DNA from: Xenophilus aerolatus
GTDB taxonomy: Bacteria; Pseudomonadota; Gammaproteobacteria; Burkholderiales; Burkholderiaceae_C
DNA: 64,000 nucleotides
Reading direction: 5' to 3'
NCBI GenBank assembly: GCA_029968055.1
Contig: JASCNX010000008.1
Coordinates: 1 to 64,000, forward strand
Of this stretch, positions 30,067 through 38,887 are shown in pieces. The position numbers were made by a program, and so were the translations under genes. Within the stretch, counting starts at the first letter, position 1, and every line of letters starts with the position of its first letter. Below the pieces are notes generated by a model. The model did no database searches. It had not been told where the DNA came from and was given only the letters and a program-made list of their open reading frames with translations.

Positions 30067-31455
30067 ATGGCCAAGGAAAAGTCCGTCTACGTCTGCACCG
30101 AATGCGGGGGCACCAGCCCCAAGTGGCTGGGCAAGTGCCCGAGCTGCGGCGCCTGGAACACGCTGATCGAGCAGGCGTCGTCGCCGGCGCCGACCGGCGG
30201 CGGGCAGAACCGCTTCGGCACGCAGTTCGCCGCGCTGGCCGGCGCGTCGGAGCTGGCGGTGCTGTCGGAGATCGAGGCCAGCGACGTCGCACGCACGCCC
30301 ACCGGGCTGGACGAACTCGACCGCGTGCTGGGCGGCGGCATCGTGGCCGGCGGCGTGACGCTGATCGGCGGCGACCCCGGCATCGGCAAGTCGACCCTGC
30401 TGCTGCAGGCGGCCGACGCGCTGCAGAACGCCGGCCAGCTCGCTCTCTACGTGACGGGCGAAGAAAGCGGCGCGCAGGTCGCAATGCGCGCGCGCCGGCT
30501 CGGGCTGGAGCGCTCGCAGGTGCAGGTCATGGCCGAGATCCAGCTCGAGAAGATCATCGCCACGCTGGATGCGAACCGGCCCGCCATCGCCGTCATCGAC
30601 TCGATCCAGACCGTGTACTCGGACCAGCTCACCTCGGCGCCCGGGTCGGTGGCGCAGGTGCGCGAGTGCGCAGCGCACCTCACGCGCTTCGCCAAGGCCA
30701 GCGGCACGGCCGTGGTGCTGGTGGGCCACGTGACCAAGGAGGGCGCGCTGGCCGGTCCGCGCGTGCTGGAGCACATGGTCGACACGGTGCTGTACTTCGA
30801 GGGCGACACGCACTCGAGCTTCCGTCTCGTGCGCGCCATCAAGAACCGCTTCGGCGCCGTCAACGAGATCGGCGTCTTCGCCATGACCGAGCGCGGCCTG
30901 CGCGGCGTGGCCAACCCGAGCGCGATCTTCCTGTCCCAGCACAGCGAGCCGGTGCCCGGCAGCGTGGTGCTGGTCACGCTCGAGGGCACGCGGCCGATGC
31001 TGGTGGAGATCCAGGCGCTGGTCGACGACGGTGGGCCCAGCCCGCGGCGCCTGTCGGTCGGCCTGGAGCGCGACCGCCTGGCCATGCTGCTGGCCGTGCT
31101 GCACCGCCACGCCGGCGTGGCCTGCATGGACCAGGACGTGTTCGTCAACGCCGTGGGCGGCGTGCGCATCACCGAGCCGGCGGCCGACCTGGCCGTCATG
31201 CTCGCGATCGCATCGAGCCTGCGCGGCAAGCCGCTGCCCAAGGGCTTCATCGCCTTCGGCGAAGTCGGCCTGGCGGGCGAGGTGCGCCCGGCGCCGCGCG
31301 GCCAGGAGCGCCTCAAGGAAGCGGCCAAGCTCGGCTTCTCGGTCGCCATCGTGCCCAAGGCCAATGCGCCGAAGAAGGGCGCGATCGAGGGCCTGACGAT
31401 CCACGCCGTGGAGCGCATCGAGCAGGCGCTCGACGCGGTGCGGGGGCTGGAGTGA
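30067..31455 (+). CDS. radA: DNA repair protein RadA
   Basis: This 462-residue RecA-like ATPase promotes branch migration during recombination. In order it has the C4 zinc finger (cysteines 10, 13, 24, 27), the Walker A GGDPGIGKSTLL (about 98-109), the RadA-specific KNRFG motif (IKNRFGAVNEIGVF, about 260) and a Lon-protease-like C-terminal domain (DLAVMLAIASSLRGKPLP, FGEVGLAGEVRP). The length is normal. It is divergent from the hpa operon. In many relatives it follows alr. Confidence 0.97.
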   Translation: MAKEKSVYVCTECGGTSPKWLGKCPSCGAWNTLIEQASSPAPTGGGQNRFGTQFAALAGASELAVLSEIEASDVARTPTGLDELDRVLGGGIVAGGVTLIGGDPGIGKSTLLLQAADALQNAGQLALYVTGEESGAQVAMRARRLGLERSQVQVMAEIQLEKIIATLDANRPAIAVIDSIQTVYSDQLTSAPGSVAQVRECAAHLTRFAKASGTAVVLVGHVTKEGALAGPRVLEHMVDTVLYFEGDTHSSFRLVRAIKNRFGAVNEIGVFAMTERGLRGVANPSAIFLSQHSEPVPGSVVLVTLEGTRPMLVEIQALVDDGGPSPRRLSVGLERDRLAMLLAVLHRHAGVACMDQDVFVNAVGGVRITEPAADLAVMLAIASSLRGKPLPKGFIAFGEVGLAGEVRPAPRGQERLKEAAKLGFSVAIVPKANAPKKGAIEGLTIHAVERIEQALDAVRGLE

Positions 31456-31470
31456 AGGGCTGCTGAAATC

Positions 31471-31733
31471 GGGCAGCCGAACGCAGAGGGCGCAGAGGGT
31501 TCGCAGAGGGCGCAGAAGGAAGGCAGAAAAATTTTCTGATCGGACATGTCGCCCGCTGGATACCGTGGACCCTCGCGGACCCGCGACGCAGGCCGATCGA
31601 TCTCAGGACTCCGAATCGCCGCCCACCACAGTCGTCCGCTTCGCCCGGACCACGAATGAAGCGCAAGCCCCCCTTTTCGGCTGTTCTTCTGCGCCCTCTG
31701 CGAATCCTCCGCGCCCTCTGCGTTCGGCTGCCC
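31471..31733. repeat. fold-back repeat between radA and the next gene
   Basis: Two 48-bp arms (31471-31518 and 31686-31733) are inverted copies with two mismatches, built from the GCAGAGGGCGCAGAGG-type motif. They flank 167 bases with no plausible gene. This nearly fills the 337-base gap after radA. The element may act as an RNA fold-back or be a small non-autonomous mobile repeat. Confidence 0.75.
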
Positions 31734-31792
31734 GCTCCCGCATCGTCTGCCCGCTCCCGTACCCGATTGCGGCACAGCGACAATCACCCCCC

Positions 31793-32233
31793 ATGACCCT
31801 TCAGAAGATCCTCGCGCCGCTGGTCGGCATCGGGCTGCTCATCGCGGCCTGGCGCTCCTACGGCTGGCTGGGCGTGGCGTTCGTGGCCACCGGCATCGTC
31901 ATGTTCCTGCTGCTGCACTTCAACCGCACGATGACAGTGCTCAAGCGCGCGGCCGACCGGCCGATGGGCTACGTGGGCAGCGCGGTGATGCTCAACGCCA
32001 AGCTCAAGCCCAAGATGACGCTGCTGCACGTGGTGGCCATGACGCGCTCGCTCGGCCTGCAGCGCACGCCCAAGGACGAGCAGCCCGAGGTCTACCGCTG
32101 GACCGACGGCGGCGGCTCGTACGTCGACGCCACCTTTGCCAGCGGCAAGCTGGTGCAGTGGCAGCTCACGCGGCCGCCGGGGGATGCATCCGACGCACCC
32201 GCGACCGCGATGGGCGAGCTGCCACCGGCCTGA
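31793..32233 (+). CDS. conserved membrane protein of unknown function
   Basis: This 146-residue protein has two hydrophobic helices at the N-terminus (about residues 5-45: ILAPLVGIGLLIAAWRSYGW and LGVAFVATGIVMFLLLHF). A soluble domain follows, with RADRPMGYVGSAVMLNAKLKPKM at its start (here AADRPMGYVGSAVMLNAKL) and YRWTDGGGSYVDATFASGKLVQWQL at its end. I do not recognise a functional family. It starts 60 bases after a fold-back repeat and converges with rdgC after an 11-base gap. It is likely a small inner-membrane protein with a cytoplasmic tail. Confidence 0.7.
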   Translation: MTLQKILAPLVGIGLLIAAWRSYGWLGVAFVATGIVMFLLLHFNRTMTVLKRAADRPMGYVGSAVMLNAKLKPKMTLLHVVAMTRSLGLQRTPKDEQPEVYRWTDGGGSYVDATFASGKLVQWQLTRPPGDASDAPATAMGELPPA

Positions 32234-32243
32234 GCGCCTGCGC

Positions 32244-33227
32244 TCAGAAGGGCGCGTCTTCGGTCGCCGCTTCGGTGGCGGCCGGGGCCTCGTCGCGCGG
32301 CGCGGCCGGCGCGGCACCGAAGGCCATCTCGCCGCCCAGCGCCTCGACCAGGGCCGGCAGCAGCTGGCCCAGCTCGCCGGTGACGATGGCGGCGTCGGTG
32401 TCGAAGTTCTCGTCGGCGCCCTTGCCGCCCTTCGACTCGCCGCCCTCGAACACGCCTTCGAGAAAAGCCACCTTGCGCAACTGGCCGCCTTCGGTCAGCT
32501 CGAAGGACACGCGGTCCTCCCAGGTCATGGCCAGGCGCGTGGGCCGCTTGCCGGCGGCGATGTGCTCGCGCACCTCGTCGATGTCCAGCGGGTGCTTGGC
32601 GTAGCGCACCACGGCCTTGGAGTCGTCGCTGGCCTTGAGCTCGCAGTCGCGGTCGATGCTGAAGCCGGCCGGCGGCTCCTGCGTGGCCAGCCAGCCGGCC
32701 ATGGCACTGGCCGGCTCCACCTGCGTGTTCACGGCGCCGACGGCAAAGCCGGGGATCGCCTGCACCAGCGCCGTGACTACCGAGTCGGCTCGGGCCATGT
32801 TCGAGGTGTCGAGCGTGAGGCGGCGCTTGTCGGGGTCGATCCACACGGCGGTGCGCGCATGGCGCGTGAAGGCCAGCGGCAGCAGCTCGTGGGTGATGTC
32901 CTCCTTGAGCTGCTTCTTCTCCTTCTTGCCGGGCGCCCGGCCGGTGGTGGCCTCGATCTGCGCGGCGCGCTCGTCCACCTTGCGGCGGATCACCGAGGCC
33001 GGCAGGGCCTTGCTCTCCACCATGTACTCGAGCAGCCACTGGCCGCCGACGGATTCGAGCAGCAGGCCATGTTCCTGGCCGCGGGGAGGCACCCAGCCCG
33101 AGGCGCTCTCCTGCGAGGGGCCGCAGGGCACGAAGGCGGCGGCGGCGAGCTGTTCCTGTGCGGCGTCGAAGGCGGGCGTCCAGCTCGGTTCGATGCGGAA
33201 ACTGATGACGTTCTTGAAACGGGGCAC
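32244..33227 (-). CDS. rdgC: recombination-associated protein RdgC
   Basis: This 327-residue DNA-binding protein forms a ring-shaped dimer around DNA and limits RecA access. The N-terminus FKNVISFRIEPSW and the segments GLLLESVGGQWLLEYMVESK, ALPASVIRRKVDERAAQIE and TRHARTAVWIDPDKRRLTLD are typical. I chose the GTG at 33227 since RdgC proteins begin with this segment; no ATG lies close upstream. The acidic, Ala-rich C-terminus is somewhat extended. It is divergent from ilvE. Confidence 0.93.
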   Translation of the reverse strand: MPRFKNVISFRIEPSWTPAFDAAQEQLAAAAFVPCGPSQESASGWVPPRGQEHGLLLESVGGQWLLEYMVESKALPASVIRRKVDERAAQIEATTGRAPGKKEKKQLKEDITHELLPLAFTRHARTAVWIDPDKRRLTLDTSNMARADSVVTALVQAIPGFAVGAVNTQVEPASAMAGWLATQEPPAGFSIDRDCELKASDDSKAVVRYAKHPLDIDEVREHIAAGKRPTRLAMTWEDRVSFELTEGGQLRKVAFLEGVFEGGESKGGKGADENFDTDAAIVTGELGQLLPALVEALGGEMAFGAAPAAPRDEAPAATEAATEDAPF

Positions 33228-33381
33228 GTGAAGGGGGTCTCGGTGTCGGTGAAAAGCCGCCGATTGTGCGTCGGCGTGGCGCGGCGCCGCGGCCGGGCGG
33301 CATGTAATTCCGAGTAAAGGTGCCGGGAGTCGGGCGCCGTAAAATCGCCGGCTCCCCCCCGCATTCCCCCAAGGACAAGAC

Positions 33382-34317
33382 ATGAGCGCGCTCCCCTCGC
33401 TGGCCGACCGTGACGGCAAGATCTGGATGGACGGTGAACTCGTGGACTGGCGCGACGCCAAGATCCACGTGCTGACCCACACGCTGCACTACGGCTGCGG
33501 CGCCTTCGAAGGCGTGCGCGCGTACAAGACCGTGGACGGCACGGCCATCTTCCGCCTGGAAGAGCACACCGAGCGCCTCTTCAACAGCGCCAAGATCCTG
33601 CGCATGAAGATCCCCTTCAGCAAGGAGCAGCTCAACGAGGCGCAGAAGCAGGTCGTGCGCGAGAACAATCTCGAGAGCTGCTACCTGCGCCCGCTGGTGT
33701 GGATCGGCTCCGAGAAGCTGGGCGTCTCGCCCCGGGGCAACACCATCCACGCCATGGTCGCGGCCTGGGCCTGGGGCGCCTACCTGGGCGACGAAGGCCT
33801 CAAGCGCGGCATCCGCGTCAAGACCAGCAGCTACACCCGCCACCACGTCAACATCACCATGACGCAGGCCAAGGCGGTGAGCAACTACAGCAACTCCATC
33901 CTCGCCAACATGGAAGCGCTGGACGACGGCTACGACGAGGCCCTGCTGCTCGACTCGGCCGGCTTCGTGTCCGAAGGCGCGGGCGAGAACATCTTCGTGG
34001 TGAAGAACGGCGTGATCTACACGCCCGACCTGTCGGCCGGCGCGCTCAACGGCATCACGCGCAACACCATCCTGCACATCGCCAAGGACCTCGGCATCGA
34101 GGTGGTGCAGAAGCGCATCACGCGCGACGAGGTCTACATCGCCGACGAGGCCTTCTTCACCGGCACCGCCGCCGAGGTCACGCCCATCCGCGAGCTCGAC
34201 CGCATCGAGATCGGCATCGGTTCGCGCGGCCCGGTCACCGAGAAGGTCCAGTCGGCCTTCTTCGACATCGTGAACGGCAAGAACCCCAAGTACGCCCACT
34301 GGCTCACGAAGGTCTGA
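33382..34317 (+). CDS. ilvE: branched-chain-amino-acid aminotransferase
   Basis: This 311-residue PLP class IV aminotransferase carries out the last step of Leu, Ile and Val synthesis. It shows VLTHTLHYGCGAFEGVRAYK, SCYLRPLVWIGSEKLGVSP, the PLP lysine in MTQAKAVSNYSNSILANMEA and EGAGENIFVVKNGVIYTP. The late GTAAEVTPIRELD motif is intact. AAGGACA just upstream is the likely ribosome site. A zinc-finger gene follows after 5 bases, a pairing common in betaproteobacteria. Confidence 0.96.
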   Translation: MSALPSLADRDGKIWMDGELVDWRDAKIHVLTHTLHYGCGAFEGVRAYKTVDGTAIFRLEEHTERLFNSAKILRMKIPFSKEQLNEAQKQVVRENNLESCYLRPLVWIGSEKLGVSPRGNTIHAMVAAWAWGAYLGDEGLKRGIRVKTSSYTRHHVNITMTQAKAVSNYSNSILANMEALDDGYDEALLLDSAGFVSEGAGENIFVVKNGVIYTPDLSAGALNGITRNTILHIAKDLGIEVVQKRITRDEVYIADEAFFTGTAAEVTPIRELDRIEIGIGSRGPVTEKVQSAFFDIVNGKNPKYAHWLTKV

Positions 34318-34322
34318 CCCCC

Positions 34323-34574
34323 ATGTCCACCCACAACAGCACGCTCGTCGACCAGGTCCAGTCCGCCGACCGCCGCTCGCTGGTCGAGCTGGCCGCCAAG
34401 GACCTGAACCACCAGGGCGGCATCTTCTGCCCCAGCCCCAAGGCCGACATGAAGCTCTGGAACAGCCACCCCAAGGTCTACCTGGACGTGGGCCGCACCG
34501 GCGAGGCCAAGTGCCCGTACTGCGGCACGGTGTACCGCCTCAAGGCGGGCGAGCACTTCGGCGCGGGGCACTGA
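34323..34574 (+). CDS. small zinc-finger protein (zf-CHCC type)
   Basis: This 83-residue protein ends with a zinc-binding block: the cysteine in GGIFCPSPKAD, a histidine (NSHPKVYLD), and the pair in AKCPYCGTVYRLKAG. The pattern is like the zf-CHCC domain of the mitochondrial complex I subunit NDUFS6. It lies 5 bases after ilvE, so it is surely co-transcribed with it. The role in bacteria is not established; the link to ilvE is positional. Confidence 0.88.
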   Translation: MSTHNSTLVDQVQSADRRSLVELAAKDLNHQGGIFCPSPKADMKLWNSHPKVYLDVGRTGEAKCPYCGTVYRLKAGEHFGAGH

Positions 34575-34645
34575 GCGGCCTGTCGCATGCGCGTCCGCGG
34601 GGAGTGGGGTTAACGCGGTGCAGCGTCCCGCGGGGCGGGGCAAGA

Positions 34646-35632
34646 ATGGCGGCCGTGGAACACCTTGCCGTCGACACCCGCCGCATCCCGGAGCGCGACC
34701 GCATCGACGCCTGGCAGCAGATCCTCTCGGACATCGGAGGACCGATCAGCGTCGACCCGATCCCCGGCGAGCCGTTCATGGGCGAGCTGAAGCTGGTGCG
34801 CCGCGGCGCCATCGCCTTCTACGACATGTGCTACAGCGGCATGCGCCTGTGGCGGCGGCCCGTGGACGTGGCGAGGATGGACAAGGAAATGTTCGCCCTG
34901 TCGTTGACGCAGCCGTCCTGCAGCCTGCGGGTCGAACGCGGCGGCCAGGCGCTCGAGCTGCAGGGCGGCCGCTCTTACCTGTTCGATCACGCCGCCCCCT
35001 ACCGCACCGAACCGCCGAGCGCCTACAAGACGCGCAGCATCGCCTTTCCGAGCGGCCTGCTGCGGCGGCGCGTGCATGACCTGCGGCCCTTCTATGCCTT
35101 GGCCGACTGCACCCGGAGCACCGCGGGCCTGGAGCTGGTCAACGTGTTCGCGCAGCATTTCGCGCAGGGCGCGGCCACGTGGTCTGACGACGAGGTCGAC
35201 ACCCTCTCCGGCCAGCTGCTGGACCTGCTGGCGCTCTTCCTCACCACCGGCGATTGCGCGGCCGCCGGGTCCGAGTCCTCGCTGCGCGCGAGCCACCGCC
35301 AGCGTGCGCTCGACCACATCCGCACGCACGCGCGCGATCCCGAGCTGACCCCCGCCCGGGTGGCCCAGGCCTGCGGCATCTCGCTGGGGTACCTCAACGA
35401 GGTGTTCCGAGGCCGCGATGCCGGCGTGGAAGACACCATCTTCGAGGAGCGGCTGGACGCCGCGCGCCGCCTGCTGGGCGACGCGCGCCGCCGGCGGGTG
35501 CCGATCCAGACGCTGGCCTACGAGGCCGGCTTCAGCGACCCCTCGCATTTCTCGCGTCGCTTCAAGCGCCGCTTCGGCGTGACGCCGGGCGAGCTGCGCG
35601 CCGAAGCCGCGAAGGCGACGGCCTCGCACTGA
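34646..35632 (+). CDS. AraC-family transcriptional regulator
   Basis: This 328-residue regulator has an N-terminal cupin-like ligand domain resembling AraC_binding_2 (SLTQPSCSLRVERGGQALELQGGRSYL in shorter pieces: SLTQPSCSLRVERGG, YLFDHAAPYRTEPP) and a C-terminal double helix-turn-helix (about 225-320). The last motif is LAYEAGFSDPSHFSRRFKRRFG, typical of the family. It converges with the acyl-CoA ligase gene and is a candidate regulator of the ligase/binding-protein pair. The ATG at 34646 is the best start. Confidence 0.9.
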   Translation: MAAVEHLAVDTRRIPERDRIDAWQQILSDIGGPISVDPIPGEPFMGELKLVRRGAIAFYDMCYSGMRLWRRPVDVARMDKEMFALSLTQPSCSLRVERGGQALELQGGRSYLFDHAAPYRTEPPSAYKTRSIAFPSGLLRRRVHDLRPFYALADCTRSTAGLELVNVFAQHFAQGAATWSDDEVDTLSGQLLDLLALFLTTGDCAAAGSESSLRASHRQRALDHIRTHARDPELTPARVAQACGISLGYLNEVFRGRDAGVEDTIFEERLDAARRLLGDARRRRVPIQTLAYEAGFSDPSHFSRRFKRRFGVTPGELRAEAAKATASH

Positions 35633-35654
35633 GCGCCGCCCGGCCGCGCACGCC

Positions 35655-37373
35655 TCAGCCGGCGGCGGCCGCAGCTGTGGCGGCCGCGGCCACTTCGGCG
35701 TGCAGCTCCTTCTTCGACAGCTTGCCCACCGGCGTCTTGGGCAGCGCCTCGCGCAGTTCCAGGGCCGTCGGCATCTCGTGCCTGCCGAGCCGCTCGCGCA
35801 GGAAGGCACGCAGCTCGTCCAGCGACAGCGGCGCGGCGCCGGCCTTGAGCTTGACGAAGGCCTTGGGCGTCTGGCCGCGGTAGGCATCGGGCAGGCCGAT
35901 CACGATCACCTCTTCCACCGCGGGATGCTGGTAGATCGCTTCCTCGATGTGGCGCGGGTACACGTTGAAGCCGCCGCAGATCATCATGTCCTTGGTGCGG
36001 TCCACCAGGTAGACCAGGCCCTGCGCCGTCATGTAGCCGACATCGCCGGTGCGCAGGTAGCCGTCGCCGTGGAAGCTCTGCGCCGTCTCGTCGGGCCGCT
36101 GCCAGTAGCCCGCCATCACGTTGGGGCCGCGGATGCACAGCTCGCCCTTCTCGCCCGGCGGGACCTCCCGGCCGGTCTGCGTGTCGAGGAACACCACGTC
36201 GGCATGGGCCACCGGCACGCCGGCCGAGCCGATGGCATGCTCGCCGAAGCCCGTCGACAGCGTGCCCAGCCCGCAGGTCTCGGTCATGCCCCAGCCTTCG
36301 AGCAGGCGGCAGCGCGCCTTGTCGACGAAGCGGCGATAGCTTTCCTGCGACAGCGGGGCGCCGCCCGAGTTGCACAGCTTCAGCGAGCGCAAGTGCCGGT
36401 GGGTCACGGCCTCGTGCGTGGCCAGCGCCACGAAGAGCGTCGGCACGCCGAAGAACACCGTGATGCGCTCGTGCTCGATCGCGTTCGCGGCGCTCGGCGT
36501 GTCGAAGCGCTGGTGCAGGGTCAGCTCGGCGCCCACGCTCAGCCCGAACAGCATGTTGGCCACGAGCGAGTAGATGTGGAACAGCGGCAGCACCACCAGG
36601 AAGCGCTCTTCGCCCTCGGCGACGAGCCCGCCGTCGAGCCACATGGCACGCAGCTGGCCCAGCGCGCTGCTCAGGTTGGCGTGCGTGAGCATCGCGCCCT
36701 TGGGGTGGCCGGTGGTGCCGCCGGTGTACTGCAGCACGGCCAGCGCCTGCAGGTCGGCCGGCGGGCGCGCCGTGGCGGGCCGCGGCATGCCGTCCTGCGC
36801 CTGGGCAGCGGCTTCGGCGGCGAGCACGTCGGCAAAGCGGACGCAGCGCGCGTCGCCATCGGCGGCGGGCGGGTGCCGGGCCGGTGCGGTCGGCGCGGCC
36901 GGCCGGAAGTCCTCCACCCCGCCCAGCACCAGCGTGGCCAGCCGCGTGCTGTCCAGGAAGCCGCGCATCCGGTCGGCCAGCTCCGGCACGTCCAGCGTCA
37001 GGATCAGGTCGGTGCGGCTGTCCTCGATCTTGTGGGCGAGCACGGGGCCGGCATCCAGCGGCGAGTAGTTGACCACCGTGCCACCCGCCCGCAACACCGC
37101 GAAGAAGCCGATCACGTAGTGCGGCGTGTTGGGGAGGTACAGCCCGACGTGCGAGCCCGGCCGCACGCCCAGCCGCGTCAGCGCCCGCGCGAAACGGTCG
37201 CAGGCCTGGTCGAGCTGGGCATAGCTCAGTGCGGCGCCCTCGAAGCGCAGCGCCGTGCGCGTCGGCCACCGCGCCGCGGCCCGCGCCAGCACCTCGGGCA
37301 GGGCGCGGGGGTGCAGGGGCGCGTCCCAGCGGGTGCCGGGCGGGTAGGCGTCGATCCAGGGGTGAGCGCTCAT
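35655..37373 (-). CDS. AMP-dependent acyl-CoA ligase (long-chain fatty acid type)
   Basis: This 572-residue adenylating enzyme is a member of the ANL superfamily. It has the P-loop-like motif LQYTGGTTGHPKGAMLTHAN, the hinge YLRTGDVGYMTAQGLVYLVDR and the C-terminal lysine context LPKTPVGKLSKKELH. It activates a carboxylic acid to its CoA thioester. Its start is 10 bases after an ABC-type binding protein, so the acid is probably imported by that system. The resemblance is strongest to long-chain fatty-acyl-CoA ligases, but an aromatic or branched acid is possible. Confidence 0.9.
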   Translation of the reverse strand: MSAHPWIDAYPPGTRWDAPLHPRALPEVLARAAARWPTRTALRFEGAALSYAQLDQACDRFARALTRLGVRPGSHVGLYLPNTPHYVIGFFAVLRAGGTVVNYSPLDAGPVLAHKIEDSRTDLILTLDVPELADRMRGFLDSTRLATLVLGGVEDFRPAAPTAPARHPPAADGDARCVRFADVLAAEAAAQAQDGMPRPATARPPADLQALAVLQYTGGTTGHPKGAMLTHANLSSALGQLRAMWLDGGLVAEGEERFLVVLPLFHIYSLVANMLFGLSVGAELTLHQRFDTPSAANAIEHERITVFFGVPTLFVALATHEAVTHRHLRSLKLCNSGGAPLSQESYRRFVDKARCRLLEGWGMTETCGLGTLSTGFGEHAIGSAGVPVAHADVVFLDTQTGREVPPGEKGELCIRGPNVMAGYWQRPDETAQSFHGDGYLRTGDVGYMTAQGLVYLVDRTKDMMICGGFNVYPRHIEEAIYQHPAVEEVIVIGLPDAYRGQTPKAFVKLKAGAAPLSLDELRAFLRERLGRHEMPTALELREALPKTPVGKLSKKELHAEVAAAATAAAAAG

Positions 37374-37383
37374 GCGTGCGTCC

Positions 37384-38637
37384 TCAGGCCGGCGGGCGCT
37401 CCATCTGGCAGGTGGTGGGCTGCATGCTCTCGGCCGGGCTCCAGACCTTTTCCGAGCGGAAGCCGTAGCCGGTGCGCTCGGCCTCGTACTTCACGCCGGG
37501 GCTGCCCTTCTTCGCCCAGATGCCCAGGTACAGCGGCGCCTGCAGCTGGTGGTCGTCCTTGCGCATCTCGATCTCGCCCATGGGGCTCTTGTATTTCATG
37601 CCTTCCAGCGCGAAGGCGACCTTCTTCGGGTCCGTCGACTTCGCCTGGCGCATCGCCTCGCGCAGCATGTGCATGCTGTTCCAGTGCGCGGCGTAGATGA
37701 AGTCCTCGCCGTACTTGTCCTTGTACGCCACGGCGATCTTCTCCAGCTCGGGCGTCGGCGCGTTCGAGCCCCAGTTCCAGATCACGCCCACCTTGTCCGC
37801 GCCCCACGACCCCATCTGCGTCGGGATGCCCGGGTTGTTGGCGTTCATGGTGTAGAAGTTGATGTTCAGCCCGTAGTCGCGCGCGGCCTTGAGCAGCAGG
37901 CCCAGGTCGCTGCCCCAGTTGGAGGTGATGACCGTGTCGGCACCCGACGACGCGATGCTGGTGACGTAGGGCGCGAAGTCGCGCACGGTGGCAATGGGCA
38001 CGTACTGCTCGCCCACGATCTCGATGTCGGGCCGCTTCTTCGCCAGATAGGCGCGCGCGGCCTTCGCCGTCTGCTGGCCGTGGGTGTAGTTCTGGTTCAG
38101 CAGGAAGACCTTCTTCACCTCGGGCTTGCCCTGCAGGTACGAGCTCAGCGCCTCGATCTTCATCTCGCTCGACGGGTAGAAGCGGAAGTGCCAGAAGTTG
38201 CACTTGTCGTTGGTCAGGCCCGGGTCCATCGCCGAATAGTTCAGGTAGACCATGGCGCTGTTGGGATCGCGTCGGGTCTGCTTGTTGATCGCGTCGACCA
38301 GTGCGAAGGCCACGCCCGAGCCCCCGCCCTGCGTCACGTAGTGGATGTTCTGGTCGTAGGCCGAGCGCAGCACGTTGGTGCTTTCCTGCGGCGTGCCCTT
38401 GCCGTCGAAGGGCACGACCTCGAACTTCGGGTCCTGCGGGCCCGACGAGGCGTTGAGCTGGCTCACCACGTCGCGCAGCTGGTTGAGCGAGCCCATCCCG
38501 GTCTGCGCGAAGGGGCCCGACAGCACCTCGATGAAGGCGATCTTGACGGTTTCGGCGGCGCCGGCCAGCGAGCCGGCGGCCAGGGCCGCGATGCACAGGG
38601 CCGCGCGGGCCGTGCGGGTGATGACGAAGCGGGGCAT
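37384..38637 (-). CDS. ABC transporter substrate-binding protein (branched-chain amino acid / Leu type)
   Basis: This 417-residue periplasmic protein has a signal peptide (about 1-27) and a Peripla_BP_6 fold: VKIAFIEVLSGPFAQTGMGSL, HYVTQGGGSGVAFALVDAIN, VKKVFLLNQNYTHGQQTAKA and GADTVITSNWGSDLGLLLKAA. It precedes the acyl-CoA ligase. No permease or ATPase of this system lies in the window. Members of this subgroup often bind aromatic or aliphatic acids rather than amino acids, which would fit the ligase partner. Confidence 0.9.
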   Translation of the reverse strand: MPRFVITRTARAALCIAALAAGSLAGAAETVKIAFIEVLSGPFAQTGMGSLNQLRDVVSQLNASSGPQDPKFEVVPFDGKGTPQESTNVLRSAYDQNIHYVTQGGGSGVAFALVDAINKQTRRDPNSAMVYLNYSAMDPGLTNDKCNFWHFRFYPSSEMKIEALSSYLQGKPEVKKVFLLNQNYTHGQQTAKAARAYLAKKRPDIEIVGEQYVPIATVRDFAPYVTSIASSGADTVITSNWGSDLGLLLKAARDYGLNINFYTMNANNPGIPTQMGSWGADKVGVIWNWGSNAPTPELEKIAVAYKDKYGEDFIYAAHWNSMHMLREAMRQAKSTDPKKVAFALEGMKYKSPMGEIEMRKDDHQLQAPLYLGIWAKKGSPGVKYEAERTGYGFRSEKVWSPAESMQPTTCQMERPPA

Positions 38638-38887
38638 GTCTGTCTCCAGGCGCCGGCTCGGGCCGGTGCACGTTGGTCGATGAAGGAAGCGGCACCCGGG
38701 GTGGCACGGCGGGGCGATCGATGGCCGCCGTCGCCGGCCCCTCGGGCGGCCTTCATCGTAGGGACAGTCCCGCCGTTGCCGTTGACCCAGCGGCTGCCAT
38801 TTCTTGACCCAGCCGCAGGCAGCGACGGCGCGCGCGGCACCGCAGGGTTCGTGGCGGGTGCTTGGTCTCAGGCCCGGGCGGTGGACC

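Noticed and set aside
33315-33345. TAAAAT hexamer before ilvE as promoter
   Set aside because: A -10-like box is present, but no acceptable -35 box at normal spacing was found, so it is not listed as a feature.
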